Positions 7,157 through 13,161 of a DNA stretch of 13,235 nucleotides are shown here, in pieces (the stretch's first letter is position 1; each line of letters begins with the position of its first letter). The position numbers and the translations under genes were made by a program. Source of the DNA: ZLKRG44 sp964555705 (GTDB lineage Bacteria; Planctomycetota; Phycisphaerae; Phycisphaerales; SM1A02); contig CAZKTN010000049.1 of NCBI GenBank assembly GCA_964555705.1, positions 1-13,235 of the forward strand, read 5' to 3'. The notes under the pieces are model-generated. The model did not search any database. It saw only the letters and a program-made list of their open reading frames with translations, and was not told the origin of the DNA.

Positions 7157-7680
7157 TGAGCCGTACTCCGGAATCAGTCTTGCGCCGTGCACAATGCCGG
7201 CAGGGGTCGACGGACTTCCCTCAGCTCGTGGATCCTGCGAGCGGGGCTCGACTGCATCATGATGGTGATGCGCTCGTGGTCGCGGGCGATGCGGCTGCGG
7301 CGGGCGATGCGGTGCCTGCGGCTGGCGTGCGCTACCCAGTGGTGCATGGGATTCCGCGCGTGCTTCCCTCGGGCGACAACTACGCGGCGGCGTTCGGCGC
7401 GCAGTGGAACAGCTGGCGGCGCACGCAGCTGGATTCGCACACAGGCCTGCCCATCTCGCGCGTGTCGCCGCTGCTGACGTACTGCCACGTGTATCCGGAT
7501 CTCAGCCACGCCCTGCAGCGCGAGTGGGCGCTGCTCGACACGCACGACAGCCTCACCGACTGGTTCAAGCACCTGCGCACGCCGGAGCAGATCCGCGCGA
7601 CGCTTGAGTCGCTTGGCGGCATCGACACTGTGTCTGTGCCCGGAGGCATCGGCGTCGAGGCGCGCTGCCGTCGCGGGTAG
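7156..7680 (+). CDS. class I SAM methyltransferase lacking its SAM-binding core (internal deletion)
   Basis: A 174-residue protein that looks like the two ends of a longer methyltransferase joined in frame. Residues 1 to about 102 form the usual N-terminal region: a Trm112-like segment (DFPQLVDPASGARL), then YPVVHGIPRVLPSGDNYA, FGAQWNSWRRTQLD and SHTGLPISR. Residues about 103-174 match the extreme C-terminus of the same family: SPLLTYCHVYPDLSHALQ, REWALLDTHDSLTDWFKH, LRTPEQIRATLE and GVEARCRRG. The whole Rossmann core expected between them, with its glycine-rich VLEVGCGAG-type motif I, is absent, so SAM binding is very unlikely. The ATG overlaps the asnB stop (TGATG). The stop is five bases from the convergent DUF4143 stop. 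Family assignment rests on remembered conserved segments. It could be a decayed gene, a re-purposed short protein or an assembly collapse. Confidence 0.75.
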   Translation: MSRTPESVLRRAQCRQGSTDFPQLVDPASGARLHHDGDALVVAGDAAAAGDAVPAAGVRYPVVHGIPRVLPSGDNYAAAFGAQWNSWRRTQLDSHTGLPISRVSPLLTYCHVYPDLSHALQREWALLDTHDSLTDWFKHLRTPEQIRATLESLGGIDTVSVPGGIGVEARCRRG

Positions 7681-7685
7681 GGCAG

Positions 7686-8897
7686 CTACTTGGCAGCGAG
7701 GCCGAGGGCCTGCGGCACGTCGCGCAGGGGGAGCGCGCTGACTCTCGGCGTCGCGTTTCCGCTCACGGGTTCTGCCGGGAATGCAAACGCATTCGGTGTG
7801 CGGCAGATCAGCGCTGCCGACCGCACGCGACCGACAGGAAGTTCCTCCGCAACGCGCACGATGCGGGCGGCGTCGGCCCGGTCCGGGTGCTCGCTCCACT
7901 TGGCATCTGCGAGCGTGAAGCGCCCTCCGGCGTGCAGCAGGAAGTCCGCCTCCTTCGTCCGGTCCCGCCAGAAGTGGAGCTGCTGCGTCGACTCGGTCGC
8001 GGCGATCGACTTGCGGATCTCCGCGCACACGAAGGTCTCCCACAGGGCGCCGACGAGGGGCGAGTCCCGCAGCGCCTCTGCATCGCCGATCCCCATCAGG
8101 AACGCCGCGAGTCCGCTGTCGCAGAGGTACAGCTTGGGCGTCTTGGAGAGCGACTTGCCCCGGTTGGCGAACCACGGTTCGAGCAGGGTGGCGATGCCGC
8201 CGAGCTCAAGCATCGCAAGCCAGTCGTTGGCGGTGGGCGGGCTGATGCTGACGTCGCGCGCGAGCTCGGCCTTGTTGAGCAGCTGTGCAGTGTGCAGCGC
8301 GGCAGAGCGAAGGAAGCGCTCGAAGTCGCGCAGGTTGCCCACGCGCATCTGGCTCCGGAGGTCGCGCTCGAGGTAGGTCGCCACGTACGAGCGCATGAAG
8401 TCGGCGACAGGTACCGATGGCGTGGCGTACAGCTCGGGGAAACCGCCGCGCAGCATCACCTGCGCGATGGACATCCGCGGCCGGGCCGACATCGCCTCGG
8501 CGTAGGACAGCCCCTCGATGTGGATCACGCTTGCACGGCCCGCGAGCGACTCCGACACCCCCTGCATCAGAGTGAAAGGCTGCGACCCGGTGAGCACGAA
8601 CATCCCGCGGCGCATGCGCGTGCGCTCGATGGCCACCTTGACGTGGCGAAACAGGCCGGGCGCGTACTGCACCTCATCGATCACGACTGGCGCCGGGTGG
8701 CGGGAGAGGAACAAGTCAGGGTCGGACTCGGCCTGCGCGGCTTCCGATGGGAGGTCGAGCGAGACGTAGCGGTGCTTGGGGAAGAGGCGCCTGGCCAGGG
8801 CCGTCTTGCCCGTCTGCCTTGCACCCGTGAGCACGACCGCGGGCCGCGATGCGGCGGCCCGGAGGATGCGCGGCTCGACCGACCGTCGGATCCACAT
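7686..8897 (-). CDS. AAA ATPase with C-terminal DUF4143 (AAA_14 / COG1373 family)
   Basis: Predicted ATPase of about 403 residues. Walker A is GARQTGKTAL (25-34), Walker B VVIDEVQYAP (71-80), and a sensor-like VLTGSQPF follows. The DUF4143 half carries YLERDLRSQMRVGNLRDF, SPPTANDWLAMLELGGI and KTPKLYLCDSGLAAFLMG. Its end has WETFVCAEI, EADFLL and LADAKW, resembling a PD-(D/E)xK nuclease-like fold. The biochemical role of this family is not established; its members occur sporadically and often look mobile. ATG 8895-8897 is chosen because MWIRRSVEPRIL is the usual kind of N-terminus. An in-frame ATG at 8948 would put a 15-bp palindrome inside the coding sequence. The gene is unrelated to its glycan-synthesis neighbours, is oriented against them and has its own palindrome, which together suggest an inserted gene. 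Confidence 0.9.
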   Translation of the reverse strand: MWIRRSVEPRILRAAASRPAVVLTGARQTGKTALARRLFPKHRYVSLDLPSEAAQAESDPDLFLSRHPAPVVIDEVQYAPGLFRHVKVAIERTRMRRGMFVLTGSQPFTLMQGVSESLAGRASVIHIEGLSYAEAMSARPRMSIAQVMLRGGFPELYATPSVPVADFMRSYVATYLERDLRSQMRVGNLRDFERFLRSAALHTAQLLNKAELARDVSISPPTANDWLAMLELGGIATLLEPWFANRGKSLSKTPKLYLCDSGLAAFLMGIGDAEALRDSPLVGALWETFVCAEIRKSIAATESTQQLHFWRDRTKEADFLLHAGGRFTLADAKWSEHPDRADAARIVRVAEELPVGRVRSAALICRTPNAFAFPAEPVSGNATPRVSALPLRDVPQALGLAAK

Positions 8898-8898
8898 A

Positions 8899-8931
8899 TG
8901 CAAATCGTAAGGTTGCACCTTACGATTTGCA
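8899..8931. promoter_or_regulatory. 15-bp perfect palindrome abutting the DUF4143 start codon
   Basis: TGCAAATCGTAAGGT (8899-8913) and ACCTTACGATTTGCA (8917-8931) are exact reverse complements around a 3-base TGC centre. The element is clearly more AT-rich than its surroundings. On the minus strand it ends one base before the DUF4143 ATG (8897-8895); on the plus strand it lies 20 bases before the glycosyltransferase ATG at 8952. CATATG at 8895-8900 also creates back-to-back ATGs on opposite strands. An operator bound by a dimer, perhaps autoregulatory, or a start-proximal RNA hairpin are both plausible. No DNA-binding regulator is encoded nearby. Confidence 0.6.
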
Positions 8932-8951
8932 AGGCGTACGATGGTCATGCG

Positions 8952-9949
8952 ATGGACACGCGCGTCACGGTCATCGTGGTGAACTTCAACGGGGGGACAC
9001 GCTGCTGCGGTGCATGCGCTGCCTTGCGGCGCAGACGCTGGTGCCGGAGCGCGTAGAGGTGATCGACAACGGGAGCTCGGATGGGTCCATCGAGGCGCTT
9101 GAGGCCGCGCTAGCGGTGGCGCCCGCGGGCGCCGATCTCGCGCCAATCGCGGGGCACGTGACCATCGACCGCGTCGGCTGCAACATCGGGTTCGCGGCCG
9201 CCAACAACCGCGGACTTGCGCGGTGCACGACGCCGCTTGTTGCGCTGCTCAACGCTGATGCGTTCGCCGAGCCGGAGTGGCTTGAGCGGCTATGCGCGGC
9301 GGCGGGCGAGCACGCCGGCGCCGCGTCGTTCGGCTCGCGGCAGATGCTCGAGGGCCAGGCAGGCGTGATCGATGGCCTCGGTGACGTCTATCACATCAGC
9401 GGGCTGCCCTGGCGTGCGCGGCATCGGCGGCAGCTCGAGCCTGCGGACCTTGCGCCTCGCGAGATCTTCTCGCCATGCGCAGCTGCAGCGCTCTACCGCA
9501 CCGACGCCGTGCGTGCGGTGGGCGCGTTCGACGAGGACTACTTCTGCTACAGCGAGGACGTGGACCTTGGGTTCCGGCTGCGGCTCGCGGGGCACACCAG
9601 CCGCTACGTGCCCGATGCGGTGGTGCACCATGTGGGCTCGGCCACGAGCGGTCATAGGCACAGCGACACCGTCGTCTACTACGGACACCGCAACCTGGTG
9701 TGGACGCTCGCCACCGACATGCCGCCAGCGCTGATGCCGCTGGCGATCCCGGCGCATATCGCGATGACAATCGTGTCGCTGGTCACGCTCACGCGCCGCG
9801 GCCAGTTCGCCGTGTTCTGCCGCGCCAAGCGCGACGCGCTCCGCGGCCTGCCGCGTGCGCTGCGCAAGCGCCGCAGCGTGCAGCGCTCCCGCCGTGCAGG
9901 CGCCACCGACATGTTGCGCGCCATGAGCCGCGTGTTTCGGCGGGGGTAG
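8952..9949 (+). CDS. glycosyltransferase family 2 (rhamnosyltransferase-like), frameshifted at a G6 run
   Basis: GT-A family 2 transferase whose coding frame breaks once. From ATG 8952 the frame reads MDTRVTVIVVNFNGG, the expected first strand, then leaves frame at GGGGGG (8991-8996). The adjoining frame continues from GAC at 8996 as DTLLRCMRCLAAQTL with the rest of the family. Adding one G gives a normal protein of 332 residues: IDNGSSDGS (38-46), LLNADAF (99-105, metal site), FDEDYFCYSEDVDLGFRL (193-210, catalytic region), VVHHVGSATS and a hydrophobic C-terminal stretch near PLAIPAHIAMTIVSLVTL that may lie at the membrane. Without correction, translation could start at ATG 9014 but would lack the first nucleotide-binding strand. 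Causes could be sequencing error, true loss, phase variation or -1 recoding. The stop is two bases from the convergent gene's stop. Confidence 0.82.
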
Positions 9950-9951
9950 CG

Positions 9952-10809
9952 CTAGCTCTGCCTGCCGCGTCTGATGGTGCCGTGCCTGTCGCGCACGAGC
10001 TCCATCTCCACTTCCGGCGCTGTGGAGAGGGGGCGCAGGTCGACCGGAAGCCCCTGCCCGAGCGCAGCGACTCGAGCGCTCGCGGCGGCGAGAATCTGCT
10101 GCCGAACCGCTTCACGCGCTGGTGATCCGATTCCCGTGTCGTGACGCTGGGTCAGGGAGTCGGGGAACAAGCGACGCAGCAGCTCGATGGATGGGATGTT
10201 CACCACACGGCCGGTGCAGCACGCACGGGCAATGAACTCCACATCCCCGCTGAAGCGCAGCCCAGTGGCAAGGCCGCCGATTCGATGCCACAGGCGACGC
10301 GACAGGACACAAGATCCCATAGTGCACACGTAGGGCCTGCCGTCCCGGCGGTGCTCCAGGGTCGCATCAGGAGGGAAGGACGTCACGCGCACTTCGCCGG
10401 TGGCAACCTTCACGTTGCGGATGGCAGACCCGACCATGTCCGCCCTGTGCGTCCGTGCGGCATCCAGGAGTCGCTCCAGTCGCGTGGGCATTGACATGTC
10501 GTCGGAGTCCTGGATCATGTACCAGTCCGATGCGATGTTCTGCATCGCCCAATTGAGTAGCCGGAAGGGTCCGACGTTTGCGGTGCTGCGGTAGACGGAG
10601 ATGATGGGATCGGCAGGGATTGACTCGAGGGGGAGTGAGTCGGAGGCGTCATCCATGACAATGATCGCATCAGGCCGCCTCGTTTGGTCCAGCAGTGACT
10701 GGATCGCCTCGCCCACCAGGTGCGGCCGGTTGTAGTGGGTAACGAGGGCTGCCACCATGGGCGTTGGCGTGACCTCTGTTGGCTGGTGGTCGTTGCCTTC
10801 GGTGTTCAC
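9952..10809 (-). CDS. glycosyltransferase family 2
   Basis: A 285-residue GT-A family 2 enzyme, transferring a sugar from a nucleotide donor. VAALVTHYNRPHLVGEAIQS (19-38) is the first strand and helix. IIVMDDASD (49-57) contacts the nucleotide, and YMIQDSDDMSMP (97-108) holds the DxD metal site. The later GLRFSGDVEFIARA segment takes the usual acceptor/base position, and PDSLTQRHDTGIGS is a family-like C-terminal segment. No membrane helix is seen. The start is GTG at 10807-10809, which overlaps the stop of the upstream sulfotransferase (GTGA), so the pair is translationally coupled. An ATG at residue 18 is an alternative start that would still keep the complete domain. It is the last gene of the minus-strand operon from 12511. 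Donor and acceptor cannot be read from the sequence. Confidence 0.88.
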   Translation of the reverse strand: MNTEGNDHQPTEVTPTPMVAALVTHYNRPHLVGEAIQSLLDQTRRPDAIIVMDDASDSLPLESIPADPIISVYRSTANVGPFRLLNWAMQNIASDWYMIQDSDDMSMPTRLERLLDAARTHRADMVGSAIRNVKVATGEVRVTSFPPDATLEHRRDGRPYVCTMGSCVLSRRLWHRIGGLATGLRFSGDVEFIARACCTGRVVNIPSIELLRRLFPDSLTQRHDTGIGSPAREAVRQQILAAASARVAALGQGLPVDLRPLSTAPEVEMELVRDRHGTIRRGRQS

Positions 10810-11567
10810 GAGAGGTACTCCCCGAGCTCCCGCTCCACGATTCGCTTCGCCTCCGCGGACAGGTCGGCGGCACCGCGACCGACGCTTCGTCCATGAACCG
10901 TCGCATGCAAGCGCGACTTTGGATCCTCAATCCCGGGTCCGCGTTCGGCTGCGTTGAGTGCGCAGAGGCACGCTGGCTCGAAGGGCTCTCGAAGCCAATC
11001 CATGATGGACTGAACCGTGCGCTCAGGTGCTGCTGCGAGAGACTCGTAGGAGACGCGAAATGTGGTAGATGGATGTTCTCTGAGCTGGCGCTCGCCCGCG
11101 GCGCGATACCTCGCGAAGAGCGCAACCTTGTCCGGGAACCGGGCAGGCACGGTCTTTGGGAAGCCAATCTCCTCCAGTGACGCAAGCGCATCGAGTGGGT
11201 TGCGCACCATCTCGATGAAGACGAACCCGGTGGGCAGCAGCGCTCGCCACGCGTCAAGGAACAGCACGTTCTCCGGATTCTTGTCGGCCCACCGCGACTT
11301 CCCTGCGGCCGTGGCAGCCTGCTCATGGAACTCGACGAACGCCCGGCCAAATGTGGCGAGCAGCCGATCATCCGGCAGGCCATAGGTTCGGGCGGTCGCG
11401 AAGAGGCGCACGTGGCCGAGCGGATCGCTCGGATAGTCGCCGAAGAAGTCCCTCATGAACTTGACCTCAGGACCGCAGTGGATGTGGCTGTGCGAATCGA
11501 GGATGCGTCTGAGCATCGTGGTGCCCGAACGGAAGAAGCCGCCCACAATGATCGGTGGTGGTGCCAT
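10806..11567 (-). CDS. sulfotransferase (Sulfotransfer_3 type)
   Basis: A 253-residue PAPS-dependent sulfotransferase. The 5'-phosphosulfate loop is IVGGFFRSGTTMLRRILDSH (7-26), with arginine R13 before SGTT, as is common in this subfamily. SRWADKNPEN (91-100) is the conserved W..K.P block. FIEMVRNPLDALASL (117-131) is the 3'-phosphate motif, with R122 and S130. FRVSYESLAAAPERT follows in the expected place before the C-terminal helices. ATG 11565-11567 lies directly at the domain start; no Shine-Dalgarno is seen. It is the middle gene of a minus-strand operon, 74 bases after the glycosyltransferase stop at 11642 and four bases overlapping the next glycosyltransferase (GTGA). This context implies sulfation of a sugar added by its partners. 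Acceptor unknown. Confidence 0.9.
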   Translation of the reverse strand: MAPPPIIVGGFFRSGTTMLRRILDSHSHIHCGPEVKFMRDFFGDYPSDPLGHVRLFATARTYGLPDDRLLATFGRAFVEFHEQAATAAGKSRWADKNPENVLFLDAWRALLPTGFVFIEMVRNPLDALASLEEIGFPKTVPARFPDKVALFARYRAAGERQLREHPSTTFRVSYESLAAAPERTVQSIMDWLREPFEPACLCALNAAERGPGIEDPKSRLHATVHGRSVGRGAADLSAEAKRIVERELGEYLS

Positions 11568-11580
11568 CCGAAGGGAAGGC

Positions 11581-11620
11581 TACCCCTGAGGCAATCCGCC
11601 TCGGTACGGCTCGAGGGGTA
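11581..11620 (-). other. intercistronic hairpin between glycosyltransferase and sulfotransferase
   Basis: TACCCCT (11581-11587) pairs exactly with AGGGGTA (11614-11620). Immediately inside, GAGGC (11588-11592) pairs with GCCTC (11598-11602). Together they can form a 12-bp stem interrupted by an 11-base bulge. On the minus-strand mRNA it ends about 13 bases before the sulfotransferase ATG at 11567. It may tune expression within the operon or protect mRNA. There is no T-run, so it is not a standard terminator. Confidence 0.35.
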
Positions 11621-11641
11621 TCGCGCTCCGGTTGGTGGTGC

Positions 11642-12511
11642 TTACGATCGGCCGAAACCCTCGGCACTCATTACTGCGGGGCAATGGCTGCGCATGAAGT
11701 CGCGCAAGCGCGTGTCGCGCACCAGCCGCCCGGATTCGATCCTCGCGGGTATGTCGGACACGTCCAGGCAGATCTCGTCGTAGTGGCGCGCAGCTCCGTC
11801 GGCGGTTGCACCGAGTCTGCGCCATGTGGTGCCACCCTTCTCGTCAGGCGCTTGTGCGAGCGCGGAAGCGCCCACGGCGATCTTGCTGACGTACCGCTCA
11901 CGAGAGCGGGCAGGAAAGTGGAGGATCTCGATTGAGGAGGCGTCGCACACCTGAGGCACCCCGGGGACGCGTGCCGAGTGGTTGCCTGGGCGAACTACGA
12001 CGTCGGGATGCCCGCGATGACACGCCTTCCCGGGAAGAGGCGCACCCAGGGCGTTCACTGATGCGGCATCGCGGTAGGTCATGCGCTCGAGACAATGCCC
12101 ATTGCCACCACTCAACGGCGGAAAGTTGTGTCGTTTCACTCGCACGCTGTCGACATCGCTCGGGATCGCGTTGAGCGCTGTGCGCAGGTCACCATCCACG
12201 GGCCACCAGAACTCATCGGCATCGTTGTTGATGACCCAGTCGGCGCGGTACTCCGTGAACGCCTTTCGGGCCATCATCGTGACCCACTGGGATTGCCGAA
12301 ATCCCGGGTCACGCTGCACGATCAGCTCAGCCACACCGTCGCGGCAGTACCTCTCCACGACGTCCCGTGACCCATCAGTCGAGAGGTGATCCATGACGAT
12401 GAAATGGTCGACGCCCACGGCTCGATGGAAGCTGAGGTTGGCGTCGAGGATGTCATCCTCGTCCCGGACGAGCAGCGTCATGACGACTTTGGGCCGGCGA
12501 CTGGTGGGCAT
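11642..12511 (-). CDS. glycosyltransferase family 2-like (Glyco_tranf_2_4 / DUF23-like)
   Basis: A 289-residue GT-A-type transferase. VVMTLLVRDEDDILDANLSF (9-28), the following FHRAVGVD, IVMDHLSTDGS (38-48) and DWVINNDADEFWWP (91-104) are the diagnostic segments of the Glyco_tranf_2_4 group. The D98-A-D100 pair is the probable metal site. SIEILHFPARSRERYVSKI near residue 190-215 matches the H-F-P/R-S...K block seen late in these proteins. The domain begins within ten residues of the ATG at 12509-12511, with no obvious Shine-Dalgarno. No membrane segment is visible, so it is probably cytosolic or peripheral. It is the first intact gene of the minus-strand operon with the sulfotransferase and the family 2 transferase downstream. 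Substrate unknown. Confidence 0.88.
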   Translation of the reverse strand: MPTSRRPKVVMTLLVRDEDDILDANLSFHRAVGVDHFIVMDHLSTDGSRDVVERYCRDGVAELIVQRDPGFRQSQWVTMMARKAFTEYRADWVINNDADEFWWPVDGDLRTALNAIPSDVDSVRVKRHNFPPLSGGNGHCLERMTYRDAASVNALGAPLPGKACHRGHPDVVVRPGNHSARVPGVPQVCDASSIEILHFPARSRERYVSKIAVGASALAQAPDEKGGTTWRRLGATADGAARHYDEICLDVSDIPARIESGRLVRDTRLRDFMRSHCPAVMSAEGFGRS

Positions 12512-12604
12512 GTGTTTCGGCGATGGGCGGTCTCGGGCCGCTCATGATCGTAGATCTGGGGTGAGCTCGGGGATGTCTAGGGGTTTGCGGGAGGCGTGAA
12601 GCGC

Positions 12605-12730
12605 TCAGGAGGATCGCGGTCGGCTGAGCGACTCGAACAGCGGCCGCAGCTCTCGCGCCCTGCGCTCCAGTGCCGACTGGACCCGCTCGCGGACTTGAGA
12701 CTCCGCAGATGCGATGGAGGGAATTGACCT
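12605..12730 (-). pseudogene. possible C-terminal gene remnant
   Basis: A minus-strand frame, open for 41 codons from an upstream TAG to a TGA at 12605-12607, reads as a charged amphipathic helix, e.g. QVRERVQSALERRARELRPL, followed by LFESLSRPRSS. It has no start codon. It lies 93 bases before the glycosyltransferase start at 12511, where a missing first gene of that operon would end. No family is recognised; chance is possible. Confidence 0.22.
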
Positions 12731-12931
12731 CTAGATGGCGACGGACCGGCATTGCCACCCTTCCCCAGTTAGTCGAATTCGTGAGCAGCATCTACGGCTC
12801 ATGTTTCCGGGAGCGGTGTGCCTTCACTGGGTGTTGGAGAAGTTGTCGATCCACTCCGCGATTGACCGCTGGGCAGGGCCAGACGCTGACGGCGATCAGG
12901 GGAGCGCTGCGGCGGGACCGCTACGATCCCT

Positions 12932-12949
12932 CAACCCTCACGAGGGTTG
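12932..12949 (+). promoter_or_regulatory. 7-bp hairpin next to the sulfotransferase-fragment start
   Basis: CAACCCT (12932-12938) and AGGGTTG (12943-12949) are exact reverse complements around a CACG loop, five bases before the ATG at 12955. The 3' arm contains AGGG, the only Shine-Dalgarno-like sequence for this gene, so the stem would mask it. It could equally be a weak terminator-like or chance structure. Confidence 0.3.
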
Positions 12950-12954
12950 GACCG

Positions 12955-13161
12955 ATGAGAGCGACCGTGTCAACGATGCAAGACACACTGCGGCAGTCCC
13001 AGGTCGTGTACCTCGTCTCGTCCCCGTACAGTGGCTCGACCTGGCTGTCCTTCGTGCTCGGAAGCCACCCGCGGGCGGCCACCCTCGGCGAGCACTGGCG
13101 CCGGTGGCGCCGGCGTTCGCCGCGACCCCGCCGGCCCAGTCTTCGCCATGCTCGCCCCTAG
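12955..13161 (+). pseudogene. truncated sulfotransferase (N-terminal fragment)
   Basis: Reads as a 68-residue product: RQSQVVYLVSSPYSGSTWLS (13-32), where SPYSGSTW is a clear 5'-phosphosulfate-binding loop, then FVLGSHPRAATLGEHW as in full-length sulfotransferases. After about residue 49 the frame turns into an Arg/Pro-rich tail ending at TAG 13159-13161, typical of out-of-frame or deleted sequence. Full-length relatives have some 250-350 residues with a 3'-phosphate motif that is missing here. There is no room for it, because the next gene starts at 13148. The start could be ATG 12955 or ATG 12976. Most probably a remnant left by a deletion; a mis-assembly is the alternative. Confidence 0.6.

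Larger units (their letters stand above)
12512..12954. other. intergenic stretch with no convincing intact gene
   Basis: About 440 bases separate the minus-strand operon from the plus-strand sulfotransferase fragment. Open frames here give low-complexity or Arg/Pro-rich translations and no recognisable domain. Two items stand out: a minus-strand coding-like tail at 12605-12730 and a small hairpin at 12932-12949 just before the ATG at 12955. The stretch should also hold the operon promoter, but I cannot point to convincing -35/-10 boxes. Confidence 0.5.

Noticed and set aside
7174..8175. Minus-strand open frame across the methyltransferase and the DUF4143 3' end
   Set aside because: Arg/Pro/Ala-rich translation without motifs, overlapping two recognised genes in other frames.
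7887..9056. Long plus-strand open frame opposite the DUF4143 gene
   Set aside because: Antisense shadow of the ATPase. Only its last part from 8952 is real, being the N-terminus of the frameshifted glycosyltransferase.
9947..9954. TAGCGCTA palindrome between the two convergent stops
   Set aside because: It arises simply from two opposed TAG stops separated by CG; too short to suggest a site.
12453..12791. Minus-strand open frame upstream of the glycosyltransferase at 12511
   Set aside because: It overlaps the start of a well-supported gene in a different frame and shows no family features.
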